From contig CAMCVO010000001.1 in assembly GCA_945881945.1 (NCBI GenBank), forward strand, positions 1 to 64,000: a stretch of DNA of 64,000 nt, written 5' to 3'. Source of the stretch: Bifidobacterium breve. GTDB taxonomy: Bacteria; Actinomycetota; Actinomycetes; Nanopelagicales; Nanopelagicaceae. The position numbers were made by a program, and so were the translations under genes. This document shows positions 8,600 to 16,967 of the stretch, piece after piece. Below the pieces are notes generated by a model. It saw nothing but the letters and a program-made list of their open reading frames with translations, made no database searches and was not told where the DNA came from. Within the stretch, counting starts at the first letter, position 1. Each line of letters opens with the position of its first letter.

Positions 8600-9570
8600 T
8601 GAAACCAGGTAAAGCGCGCAAGGATCGACCAAAGGGTGCTAAATCTTTCTCCAGAGGCAGCAATAAGAGAGTTGAACGCTCTGCAGTTGCCCGACCTGAA
8701 AAAAGAGATAACCGCCGCGATGATAAGTCAGATGCTCGTAAAGGATTTCGCAAACCCGTTAAATCAAATGATCGTGAGGTGAAAAGAGAGGATCGTAGAC
8801 CCGATCGTCCTGAAAAAAGATTTGATCGAAGAGGATCTAATCAAGATGCAGTAGCTGGCAAGAACTCAGTTGTCGAAGCTTTGCGAGCAAAGGTTCCTGC
8901 CAAAGAGTTAGTTGTTGCCATAAAGGTTGAGTTAGATGAGAAAATCTCTGAAGCAATTAGATTAGCTAAAAATGCTGATCTGCCAATTAAAGAAGTACCG
9001 CGCAGAGCACTTGATGATTTAACCGGTTTTTCAAACCATCAATGTATTGCTTTAGTTATCAAACCCTTTAACTACACAGATTTTTCAAAGTTGCTAGCAA
9101 ATTCTAAAAAACCAATGATGTTAATTGGGTTAGATTCAATTACAGATCCACATAATCTAGGAGCAGTAGTCAGATCAGCGGCAGCCTTTGGCGCAGATGG
9201 TGTGGTTATTCCAGAGCGGCGAAATGCAGCAATGACTGGATCTGCTTGGAAGGCCTCAGCGGGAGCTGCAGCTCGTATGCCAATCTCACAGGTTACAAAT
9301 CTAGTTAGATCAATTGAGGATGCTAAAAAGGCTGGTTGTTTTGTAATTGGCTTAGATGCAGAAGGTGATACCACCTTAGCCAAAATGAATTTGGCAACTG
9401 AATCAATCTTTATTGTTGTTGGTAGTGAAGGAAAAGGGTTATCTAGATTAGTTAGAGAAAAATGTGATCTTGTAGTTTCAATTCCAATGCAATCAACAGT
9501 TGAATCTTTAAATGCCAGCGTGGCAACTGCAATAGTGATGTATCAGGTTGCGGCAGAAAGAAGTAAGTAA
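8599..9570 (+). CDS. rlmB: 23S rRNA 2'-O-ribose methyltransferase, SpoU family
   Basis: TrmH/SpoU-family methyltransferase, most likely modifying the 23S rRNA Gm2251 position. The start at 8599 (MKPGKARKD) overlaps the cysS stop by one base. The first 85 residues are a disordered, very basic tail rich in K, R and D. Then an L30e-like substrate-binding domain (KNSVVEALRA) and the knotted SPOUT domain with motif 1 DPHNLGAVVRSAAAFGADG, motif 2 VVGSEGKGLSRL and motif 3 SLNASVATAI. An upstream in-frame ATG at 8587 is unlikely given the tight coupling. The precise target base is inferred from the family. Confidence 0.92.
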   Translation: MKPGKARKDRPKGAKSFSRGSNKRVERSAVARPEKRDNRRDDKSDARKGFRKPVKSNDREVKREDRRPDRPEKRFDRRGSNQDAVAGKNSVVEALRAKVPAKELVVAIKVELDEKISEAIRLAKNADLPIKEVPRRALDDLTGFSNHQCIALVIKPFNYTDFSKLLANSKKPMMLIGLDSITDPHNLGAVVRSAAAFGADGVVIPERRNAAMTGSAWKASAGAAARMPISQVTNLVRSIEDAKKAGCFVIGLDAEGDTTLAKMNLATESIFIVVGSEGKGLSRLVREKCDLVVSIPMQSTVESLNASVATAIVMYQVAAERSK

Positions 9571-9571
9571 T

Positions 9572-10351
9572 TTGATTTACACCCGCTTTATCGCCCTAGG
9601 TGACTCCATGACTGAGGGCATGTCTGATGAAGTAATTAATGGCAATTACCGGGGCTGGGCTGATCGAGTTGCAGATGAATTAGCCAAGAGTAATCCAGGT
9701 TTTACTTATATGAATTTGGCAATTAGAGGAAAATTACTTAAACAGGTTGTTGATGATCAAATACCGGCAGCAGTTAAATACATTGAAGGAAAGCAAACCT
9801 TAGTTTCATTTCATGCTGGCGCTAATGATGTATTGCGACCTAATTATCAAGCAGAGCTATCTTTGCCACAGTATGAGGAGGGTATAAGGCAGCTAACAGA
9901 TGCAGGAGCTACGGTAATAATTTTCACCGTAATCGATAAGGTTGAAGGTAAAGGGAAAACTGCCACCCTGTGGCACCAGCGATTTAGTAATTTTAATGAA
10001 AATGTCCGAAAGGTTGCAGCAAGGTATCCAGTAATTTTATTTGAGGCCAAAGATGCTGAGTTTTTAAATGATCGAAGATTTCTAGCATTTGATAGATTAC
10101 ATATGAATTCTGAAGGACACCGGCGATTAGCAAATGCGGTATTGCAAGGTTTAGGTTATGAGTTTGATCCAAGTTGGAAAGTTGCCCCAGCTGCTGCTAA
10201 GAAGCAGAACAAAGTAGTTAGAGTTGCAACAAATATTGTTTGGGTTGCCACCTTTCTAATCCCATGGATTTGGCGAAGAATCAGAGGAAAATCCTCCGGT
10301 GATGGTCGAATTGCTAAGTATTCGAAGCCAGTAAAATGGTCATCACGCTGA
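9572..10351 (+). CDS. SGNH/GDSL-family hydrolase
   Basis: Likely esterase or lipase-type hydrolase of the SGNH superfamily; substrate unknown. Starting at the TTG at 9572, one base after the rlmB stop, the protein is 259 residues: block I FIALGDSMTEG with nucleophile S12, block III GANDVLRP, and the Asp-His pair in DRLHMNSEGHRRLA. There is no obvious signal peptide. The C-terminal 70 residues carry a hydrophobic stretch (IVWVATFLIPWIW) that may anchor it to the membrane, followed by a basic tail. The same family follows rlmB-like genes in several Actinobacteria. Its stop codon abuts the PHO-box repeats of ppk1. Confidence 0.8.
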   Translation: MIYTRFIALGDSMTEGMSDEVINGNYRGWADRVADELAKSNPGFTYMNLAIRGKLLKQVVDDQIPAAVKYIEGKQTLVSFHAGANDVLRPNYQAELSLPQYEEGIRQLTDAGATVIIFTVIDKVEGKGKTATLWHQRFSNFNENVRKVAARYPVILFEAKDAEFLNDRRFLAFDRLHMNSEGHRRLANAVLQGLGYEFDPSWKVAPAAAKKQNKVVRVATNIVWVATFLIPWIWRRIRGKSSGDGRIAKYSKPVKWSSR

Positions 10352-10388
10352 GTTAGCCTTCTGATTACCACCCGTTCACCTTTATAAA
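10352..10388 (+). promoter_or_regulatory. PHO-box-like triple repeat and -10 element before ppk1
   Basis: Three head-to-tail 11-base units start at 10352, 10363 and 10374. Their first seven bases are GTTAGCC, GATTACC and GTTCACC; the actinobacterial PhoP/RegX3 box is a direct repeat of GTTCACC-like heptamers every 11 bases. The third unit is a perfect heptamer, the others match 5 of 7. TATAAA at 10383-10388 looks like a -10 box, 14 bases before the ppk1 ATG. Binding by the RegX3 encoded at 4279 is an inference. Confidence 0.62.
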
Positions 10389-10401
10389 GCAAAATACCTA
10401 T

Positions 10402-12486
10402 ATGAATCAACACTTGATATCGGTTAACCCCAGAGAGCGGTTGATTGATCGAGAGTTAAGTTGGCTAGCATTTAATGAACGAGTTCTTGAGTTAGCTGAG
10501 AATCAAAGTAACCCATTACTTGAGCGATGTCGCTTTCTGGCAATATTTTCCTCAAACCTTGATGATTTTTATATGATCCGAGTTGCCTCAGTTAAGCGAA
10601 AATTAGAGAGCGGGGTAACAAAGAAAAATACTGCCGGTTACTCACCCTTTGAATTACTAGCCGAGATATCTAGGAAGACTCAGGAGTTAATCGTCCGTAA
10701 AACCAAGTTATTTCATCAAGAGTTAATGCCACAATTAAAGCAAAATGGAATTGAGATAGTTGACTGGGACAAACTTACTCAAACTGAGATTGAGTACATT
10801 AACAAGATATTTACTCAGCGAATCTTTCCAGTCTTAACCCCACTTGCAGTAGATCCCTCCCACCCATTTCCATATATCTCAGGGCTATCCCTAAACCTGG
10901 CTGTTCTAGTTAAGCAACCAGATACCAATGAGGAGTTATTCGCCAGAGTGAAGGTGCCAGCCTCACTTCCTAGATTTATTGAAACAGCTGAGTTTGTTGG
11001 TTCAAGATTTATCCCACTTGAAAAGGTAATTATCGCAAACCTTGATCAATTATTTCCAGGTATGCAGATTGAGGATTACTACACATTTCGAATCACGCGA
11101 AATGCCGATCTTGAGTTAGAGGAGGAGGAATCTGAAAATCTTCTTGAATCAATGGAGCAGGAGTTGTTAAGAAGAAAGTTTGGTCCACCGGTCAGACTTG
11201 AGGTAGCAAGTGAGATTGACTCTGAGTTATTAACTAAATTAAAAGTAGAATTATCAATTAGAGATGAGGATATTTCTCACTACAAAGAGCCGCTGGATCT
11301 TACCGGTTTAAATAAAATCGCTGATTTAGATAGACCAGAGTTAAAGTTTGCTCCCTTTAGAAATCAAATAGTGCAGGAGCTGCGCGAGGTTGATTTAGAA
11401 TCAAATGATGAGTACTTCGCAGCGATTAGGCGAAATGAAATACTTCTTCACCACCCATATGATTCATTTAACTCATCCGTTGTTAGGTTTTTAGAGGCAG
11501 CAGCAACTGATCCACATGTGTTAGCAATAAAGCAGACTCTCTATCGAACCTCAGGTGATTCACCAATTGTTAATGCCTTAATTGAGGCAGCCGAGGCTGG
11601 CAAGCAAGTACTTGCAGTAATTGAAATCAGGGCACGTTTTGATGAGCAGGCAAATGTTAGATGGGCTAGAAAGTTAGAAGATGTTGGCGTTCATGTGGTT
11701 TATGGCTTAGTAGGTTTTAAAACTCATGCAAAGTTATCTTTAATTGTTAGGGAGGAGGGTGATTCAGTTCGGCGCTATAGCCATGTTGGAACTGGTAATT
11801 ACAATCCAAAGACCGCCCGTACGTATGAGGATTTAGGAGTCCTTAGTGCTGATGATGCCTTGGGTGAGGATTTAAATAAATTATTTAATCAACTATCTGG
11901 CTTTGCACCGCATTATTCATATAACCGGTTACTGGTAGCACCAAGAAGCATCAGGCCAGGCTTACTGGAGAAGATTGATCGCGAGATTAGAAACAAACAA
12001 TCTGGCAAACATGCATTTATTAGATTAAAGCTCAACTCATTACTGGATGAGGAGTTTGTTGAAGCGCTATATAAAGCATCAAGTGCTGGAGTAGAGGTTG
12101 ATTTAGTAATTAGAGGAATTTGCTCACTTGTTCCTGGAATTACTGGGCTCTCTGAAAATATTCGAGTGCGCTCAGTATTAGGCAGATTCTTAGAGCACTC
12201 TCGCATATTCCACTTTGCCAATGGTGGCGATGATGAGATTTATATCGGAAGTGCGGATTTAATGGATAGAAATCTAAATCGTAGAGTTGAATCATTGGTC
12301 AAAATAATTAGAGATGAGCACAAGAAATCATTGATGAAGATTTTTGATCAATACACCGCATCAACAACTGCCGCCTGGCACCTGCTGCCAACTGGTAAAT
12401 GGCTGCAAGTAGATAAGGATTCAAATGGTGAGCCATTATCAGATTTACAGGCAATGATTATTCAGGCTTATCGAGCTAAGGTATGA
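10402..12486 (+). CDS. ppk1: polyphosphate kinase 1
   Basis: Reversibly polymerises the gamma-phosphate of ATP into polyphosphate. 694 residues, normal family length: N-terminal helical domain (ELSWLAFNERVLELA), head domain, and two phospholipase-D-like C-terminal domains. The autophosphorylated histidine is H442 in FKTHAKLSLI, followed by HVGTGNYNPKTARTYEDLG; the second active-site histidine is H599 in LEHSRIFHFAN. Start ATG lies 17 bases after the PHO-box repeats, suggesting induction on phosphate limitation. The stop overlaps the mutT1 start (ATGA), so the two are coupled, as in Mycobacterium (Rv2984-Rv2985). Confidence 0.97.
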   Translation: MNQHLISVNPRERLIDRELSWLAFNERVLELAENQSNPLLERCRFLAIFSSNLDDFYMIRVASVKRKLESGVTKKNTAGYSPFELLAEISRKTQELIVRKTKLFHQELMPQLKQNGIEIVDWDKLTQTEIEYINKIFTQRIFPVLTPLAVDPSHPFPYISGLSLNLAVLVKQPDTNEELFARVKVPASLPRFIETAEFVGSRFIPLEKVIIANLDQLFPGMQIEDYYTFRITRNADLELEEEESENLLESMEQELLRRKFGPPVRLEVASEIDSELLTKLKVELSIRDEDISHYKEPLDLTGLNKIADLDRPELKFAPFRNQIVQELREVDLESNDEYFAAIRRNEILLHHPYDSFNSSVVRFLEAAATDPHVLAIKQTLYRTSGDSPIVNALIEAAEAGKQVLAVIEIRARFDEQANVRWARKLEDVGVHVVYGLVGFKTHAKLSLIVREEGDSVRRYSHVGTGNYNPKTARTYEDLGVLSADDALGEDLNKLFNQLSGFAPHYSYNRLLVAPRSIRPGLLEKIDREIRNKQSGKHAFIRLKLNSLLDEEFVEALYKASSAGVEVDLVIRGICSLVPGITGLSENIRVRSVLGRFLEHSRIFHFANGGDDEIYIGSADLMDRNLNRRVESLVKIIRDEHKKSLMKIFDQYTASTTAAWHLLPTGKWLQVDKDSNGEPLSDLQAMIIQAYRAKV

Positions 12487-13370
12487 GTGAGATAATTTTG
12501 GCAGCCGGCGCGATTGTCTGGCGCAAAGATAAAGATGAATCAATTGAGGTAGCGGTAATTCACCGGCCAAAATATGATGACTGGAGTTTTCCAAAGGGAA
12601 AGTGTGAGATTGGTGAAGAGTTAATTGCCTGCGCACACCGGGAGGTACTAGAGGAAACCAATATTGCAACAGAGTTTGGTCCATTTTTAGGAACTGTTGA
12701 TTACCAAACCTCACTAGGCCCTAAACAGGTCCTTTTTTGGTCAGCAAAATCTATCGATGAAAAGATATTTACTCCCAATACTGAAGTTGACCAACTTAAA
12801 TGGGTGGGGCTAAAGAAGGTAAAGCAGTTGCTTAGCATGGAGTCAGATAAAGAAATTTTAGATAAATTCAGTAAATTAAATTTAGACACTAAGCCATTAG
12901 TTCTTCTTCGCCATGCAAAAGCGGTTTCAAGGGATGAGTGGCAAGGTGATGATGATGATCGACCACTAGATGATTTAGGGGAAAATCAAGCAAGAAGAAT
13001 GCTTGCCATCTATCAAGTATTTAACTTGTCCCAGATCCACACCTCAGATGCGGTGCGTTGTTTCAGCACAGTTGAACCCATGGCAAAGGGATTGGCAATA
13101 AAGCTGGAGGTGACGGGTAAGTTAAGTGAGAGTGGATATCGCAAAGATAAAGAGAGAGCATTTGATTACGCAAAGGAGTTATTGAAAGAGGGTTCAAACT
13201 CACTTATCTGTAGCCACAATCCGATCCTGCCAAAGATGCTAAATAAACTAAGCAAGAAGTCAGATGTTGAGGCAGATGAAGAGAAATTATCACCAGCAGA
13301 TGGTTGGGTTCTGCATAGGATTGGCAGAGAGATAATTCAAATAGATCGCCTTGATGCCCCGCGAGTTTAA
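12483..13370 (+). CDS. mutT1: MutT1-like Nudix hydrolase / histidine phosphatase fusion
   Basis: Two-domain enzyme resembling mycobacterial MutT1, which hydrolyses 8-oxo-(d)GTP and diadenosine polyphosphates. Residues 1-125 form the Nudix domain with a full Nudix box: G39, E45, R53-E54 and E57-E58. Residues 136-295 are a histidine phosphatase domain with catalytic R143-H144 in LLRHAKAVS and a second histidine in CSHNPIL. 295 residues is near the mycobacterial length. Coupled to ppk1 by a 4-base overlap. The stop sits in a TTAA shared with ppx on the other strand. Substrate is inferred from the family. Confidence 0.9.
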   Translation: MSEIILAAGAIVWRKDKDESIEVAVIHRPKYDDWSFPKGKCEIGEELIACAHREVLEETNIATEFGPFLGTVDYQTSLGPKQVLFWSAKSIDEKIFTPNTEVDQLKWVGLKKVKQLLSMESDKEILDKFSKLNLDTKPLVLLRHAKAVSRDEWQGDDDDRPLDDLGENQARRMLAIYQVFNLSQIHTSDAVRCFSTVEPMAKGLAIKLEVTGKLSESGYRKDKERAFDYAKELLKEGSNSLICSHNPILPKMLNKLSKKSDVEADEEKLSPADGWVLHRIGREIIQIDRLDAPRV

Positions 13371-14284
13371 GCCTCCATCCAATCTAGCCACTTTAATACC
13401 ACTCCTTCTCTAAGTGCCCAAGGGCAAATTTCTAACTCAGCAATATCTAAATTGCGCATAACACTCTCAGCTACAAAGGCTCCTGCCACAATTTGTGAAG
13501 CTCGATTTTCAGAGACTCCAGGTAATTTTGCCCGCTGACTATTATCCATCTCTGATAATTTAGCCGATAACTTTCTAATCGCATCAGCTGTAATATTTTT
13601 CCCATCTCCATCAAACCAATCACCAGTTAACCTTGCCAAAGTCCTAAGTGTTTTACTGGTCGCAATTGCTCGATCACTCTCTTGATGTTTAACTAAGGTT
13701 GCTAAAATTTGCTCAAGCTTTTCTTCAATATGATCTCGCAGCGCCCTGATGCTTTTGTCGGTATAAGGGTCCCCTTTTAGAAATCGTTGAGTTAACCGTG
13801 CTGCACCTAAAGGAAGGGAAACTGCAATTTCAGGTGATTCATCAACACCTACCGCCATCTCAAGTGAGCCACCACCAATATCGACAACTAACAATCGGCC
13901 ACTTGACCAGCCAAACCATCTACGCGCTGCTAAAAAAGTCAGACGTGCTTCCTCTTCCCCAGATAAAACCTGTAAATCTATATGGAAATCCTTATTGATA
14001 GCTTTAATTATCTGCTCGCCATTTTCTGCTTCCCGCAGTGCGGAGGTTGCAAATGGCAACAACTCTTGAGTTTGCACAGAGAGTGACTGTTCTATTGCAC
14101 GCTTAATACTGCCTCTCAATTTATCTATTCCTTCTTGCGATACTAGGTTTTCTTCTGAGATGTATTGGGTTAAGCGAAGCTCCTCTTTGTAATTAAAGGT
14201 TGGATTTGGTCGAGCACCAGGGGCGGTGTCTACTACTTGTAAATGAACAGTATTTGAGCCAACATCTAAGATTCCAAGGCGCAT
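13367..14284 (-). CDS. ppx: Ppx/GppA phosphatase (exopolyphosphatase)
   Basis: Removes terminal phosphates from polyphosphate or converts pppGpp to ppGpp. 305 residues, the short two-lobed actinobacterial form, with the actin-like ATPase-fold motifs LGILDVGSNTVHL (residues 3-15), ATSALREAENG, VVDIGGGSLEMAVG and ATSKTLRTLARL; the C-terminal HD-like domain of E. coli Ppx is absent. Convergent to ppk1-mutT1, so polyphosphate synthesis and breakdown genes face each other. Which substrate dominates cannot be told from the sequence. Confidence 0.9.
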   Translation of the reverse strand: MRLGILDVGSNTVHLQVVDTAPGARPNPTFNYKEELRLTQYISEENLVSQEGIDKLRGSIKRAIEQSLSVQTQELLPFATSALREAENGEQIIKAINKDFHIDLQVLSGEEEARLTFLAARRWFGWSSGRLLVVDIGGGSLEMAVGVDESPEIAVSLPLGAARLTQRFLKGDPYTDKSIRALRDHIEEKLEQILATLVKHQESDRAIATSKTLRTLARLTGDWFDGDGKNITADAIRKLSAKLSEMDNSQRAKLPGVSENRASQIVAGAFVAESVMRNLDIAELEICPWALREGVVLKWLDWMEA

Positions 14285-14344
14285 ATGGGCAACCTACTAG
14301 ATTTTATTGCTCAAATCCTTGCGGGTGTGATGGTGATTTATTCA

Positions 14345-14353
14345 TGGCATAAT
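14345..14353 (+). promoter_or_regulatory. extended -10 element before tRNA-Thr
   Basis: TGGCATAAT fits an extended -10 box (TG-N-TATAAT type) and lies 17 bases before the mature 5' end of tRNA-Thr. No -35 hexamer at a normal spacing is apparent. Confidence 0.4.
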
Positions 14354-14369
14354 TGCGCCCGCATACCAC

Positions 14370-14444
14370 GCCTCTCTAGCTCAGTGGTAGAGCAGCCGCC
14401 TTGTAAGCGGCAGGTCGTCAGTTCAATCCTGACGGGGGGCTCCA
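14370..14444 (+). tRNA. tRNA-Thr(TGT)
   Basis: 75-base cloverleaf. Acceptor arms 14370-14376 and 14434-14440 pair over all seven positions (three G-U/C-G type). Anticodon loop cttgtaa gives TGT, reading ACA and neighbouring Thr codons. T-arm gtcag-ttcaatc-ctgac is perfect. The 3' CCA is encoded. It stands alone between the divergent ppx gene and the GMC oxidoreductase gene. Confidence 0.97.
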
Positions 14445-14490
14445 GAATTTGCTACTTATTATTTCTATTTAATCAAAGTAGAGTTTCATT

Positions 14491-16167
14491 ATGAAATCCG
14501 CTGATTTTGATGTGGTGGTAATTGGTTCTGGATTTGGTGGCTCAGTTGCTGCCCTTCGCCTTACTGAAAAGGGCTACAAGGTCGCTGTCCTTGAGGCAGG
14601 TAGGCGTTTTTCAGATAAAGATTTCCCAAAAACCTCCTGGCGATTGAGTAGATTTTTATTTATGCCCCGGCTTGGATTGCGAGGTATTCAAAGAATTCAT
14701 GTTCTGCCAGATGTTTTAGTTTTAGCAGGTGCTGGTGTTGGTGGTGGCTCATTAGTTTATGCAAATACCTTGTATAAACCACCTGCTTCATACTTTAAAG
14801 ATAAACAGTGGAAAGATATAACTGATTGGGATAGTGAGTTATCTCCTTGGTATGACCAAGCATCAAGAATGTTGGGAGTGGCGCAAAATCCTTACTTTTC
14901 ACCATCTGATAAAGCGATGAAGCAGGTGGCAGATCAAATGGGGGTTGGCCACACCTTCAAACTTGCACCCCTTGGCGTTTACTTTGGCGATGGCGCAGCT
15001 ATTAAATCAAAGGATCCATTTTTTGGTGGGGTTGGACCTGATCGAGATGGTTGTTTGCAATGTGGAGCTTGTATGACAGGGTGCCGGCATAATGCGAAAA
15101 ATACCTTGCCAAAAAATTACTTAGGATTGGCAGAAAAATTTGGCGCAAAGGTATTTGCTGAGCACACAGTTGTTAAAACTGAAAAACTCTCAGATGGTAG
15201 TTGGAAGGTAACAGCACGCAAAAGCTCTGCTTGGTTTGGTGGCAAGCGAGTATTTACCGCATCCCAGGTAGTAGTTGCAGCTGGCACATATAACACCCAA
15301 AAGTTATTACATAAAATGAAAAACCAATCAGTACTGCCTAAGATCTCTGATCAATTAGGCAGGTTATCTAGAACCAATAGTGAAGCACTCACCGGCAGCA
15401 TCATGCCTAAGGGTGGAACTGATTTTAGTAAGGGCTCTGCTATTACCTCATCCTTTTTCCCAGATGATCACACCCATGTTGAGCCAGTTAGATATGGCAA
15501 GGGCAGCAACTTTATGGGATTACTACAAACTGTAATGACAGATGGCACAAATATTAAGGATCGGCGTAAGCAATGGCTACGCCAGGTTATTACCAGGCCA
15601 TCTTTGGTATTAAAGATTTTAGATGTTAGAAAGTGGAGTGAGCGCACAGTAGTTGCATTAATAATGCAAAATGTTGACTCTGCTATCTCAGTTAAGGGTA
15701 AGAAAGGTTTATTAGGGTTTCGATTGACCTCAAAAAATGATTCAACAACACCAAATGCTACCTACATACCAGCGGCCAACGAGGTAGCAAGACGGATTGC
15801 AGAAAATAATGGTGGTATTGCAGGTGGTCATATTGGTGATTTAGTAAACGCACCATTTACTGCCCACTTTGTTGGCGGTTGTGTAATTGGAGATTCCACA
15901 AGTACTGGTGTGATTGATCCATACCATCGTCTATATAACTATCCAACTATGCATGTAGTAGATGGTGCTTCAGTTACAGCAAACCTTGGAGTTAATCCAT
16001 CACTAACAATTACCGCTCAAGCAGAGCGAGCCTTTTCTATGTGGCCAAATAAAGGTGAGGCAGATATGCGCCCTGCGCAAAACTCACCATACAAAAGAGT
16101 TAATCCAGTTATGCCAAATAAACCAGTGGTACCAAAGGGTGCGGTGGGTGAGTTAAGAGTTTCTTAA
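14491..16167 (+). CDS. GMC oxidoreductase, cholesterol-oxidase-like (ChoD type)
   Basis: FAD-dependent oxidoreductase of the glucose-methanol-choline family, closest in layout to mycobacterial ChoD; the true substrate (sterol, alcohol or other) is unknown. 558 residues. FAD-binding VVVIGSGFGG at residues 8-17, second FAD motif AGAGVGGGSLVYAN, and the C-terminal GMC signature with VGGCVIGDS and VVDGASVTANLGVNPSLTI. A cysteine set C188, C191, C194, C198 (CLQCGACMTGC) precedes RHNAKNTL, as in ChoD-type members, and resembles an iron-sulfur ligand pattern. No secretion signal. ATG start, 46 bases after tRNA-Thr. The 3' end overlaps the convergent hydrolase gene by 15 bases. Confidence 0.85.
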   Translation: MKSADFDVVVIGSGFGGSVAALRLTEKGYKVAVLEAGRRFSDKDFPKTSWRLSRFLFMPRLGLRGIQRIHVLPDVLVLAGAGVGGGSLVYANTLYKPPASYFKDKQWKDITDWDSELSPWYDQASRMLGVAQNPYFSPSDKAMKQVADQMGVGHTFKLAPLGVYFGDGAAIKSKDPFFGGVGPDRDGCLQCGACMTGCRHNAKNTLPKNYLGLAEKFGAKVFAEHTVVKTEKLSDGSWKVTARKSSAWFGGKRVFTASQVVVAAGTYNTQKLLHKMKNQSVLPKISDQLGRLSRTNSEALTGSIMPKGGTDFSKGSAITSSFFPDDHTHVEPVRYGKGSNFMGLLQTVMTDGTNIKDRRKQWLRQVITRPSLVLKILDVRKWSERTVVALIMQNVDSAISVKGKKGLLGFRLTSKNDSTTPNATYIPAANEVARRIAENNGGIAGGHIGDLVNAPFTAHFVGGCVIGDSTSTGVIDPYHRLYNYPTMHVVDGASVTANLGVNPSLTITAQAERAFSMWPNKGEADMRPAQNSPYKRVNPVMPNKPVVPKGAVGELRVS

Positions 16168-16962
16168 AATCTTTGCCTGCTGCTTGGCCCTGCGATTTGG
16201 CATTCTAGTTATTGGAAAATCTTGAGATTTGTAAAAATCCTTGATCACATTCTGCATCAACTTATTTTTTTCTCTAACTAAATTATGGGAGGCCCCTGGA
16301 ATTACTGCCAATCTGCCATTTGGAATTGCCTCATACATCTGCCAAGTCATCTGAGAATTAAATGGTTCATCATCACCTGCCAGTATTAATACTGGGCATT
16401 TAATTTTCTTTAACTGAGAAACTCTTAACTTTGGCTCAGTTTGCCAAACTTTAAATGCTTTAGCCTTAATCTCAAGCAAGAGTTTTGGATCTTGCTTGGT
16501 CATCTTTTTAAACTCAGCAAACTCCTCAGCACTTGCCTCTACATTATTTAGATCAAAAGATAACCCGGCGTTATATGTGTAGTTAGCGCCAATTGCCACC
16601 AAGGATTTTATTAATTTTGGATACTTAACAGCTGCAATAAGTCCAATATTTCCACCATCACTCCAACCAATAATGTGAGCAGGCTTTTTTACTACCGTCT
16701 TCAGATAAGAAATTAACTCTTCAACTTGAAAGTCAAAGTGCATATAACCTTTGCGAAGCTTGGTGTAGCCATGAGCGGTTCGATCATAGGCAAATGGTTC
16801 ATGAGTTTTACTTACCGCAGGCAAAATATCTCTCTGCCATTTTGCAGTGTGGCTAAGCCCGCCATGCAGTAATACAACTGGCTCACCATTCTTGTTCCAC
16901 TTAAGGCACCAAATATCATGGCCACCAACCTTTATAAACTTCTTATACACCGGCTTTGACAT
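16153..16962 (-). CDS. alpha/beta-fold hydrolase
   Basis: Hydrolase of the alpha/beta superfamily; substrate unknown. 269 residues with the oxyanion-hole motif LLHGGLSH (31-38), nucleophile elbow GWSDGG with S101, an acidic residue in LAGDDEPF, and the catalytic histidine in GASHNLV. No signal peptide. It starts 5 bases after the NDH-2 stop on the same strand, so it is cotranscribed with that gene. The lysine-rich C-terminus overlaps the end of the GMC oxidoreductase gene on the opposite strand. Confidence 0.85.
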   Translation of the reverse strand: MSKPVYKKFIKVGGHDIWCLKWNKNGEPVVLLHGGLSHTAKWQRDILPAVSKTHEPFAYDRTAHGYTKLRKGYMHFDFQVEELISYLKTVVKKPAHIIGWSDGGNIGLIAAVKYPKLIKSLVAIGANYTYNAGLSFDLNNVEASAEEFAEFKKMTKQDPKLLLEIKAKAFKVWQTEPKLRVSQLKKIKCPVLILAGDDEPFNSQMTWQMYEAIPNGRLAVIPGASHNLVREKNKLMQNVIKDFYKSQDFPITRMPNRRAKQQAKILRNS

Positions 16963-16967
16963 GTAAT

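Noticed and set aside
14285-14494. 69-codon open frame on the plus strand after ppx
   Set aside because: It runs straight through tRNA-Thr, has no family resemblance and no ribosome-binding site.
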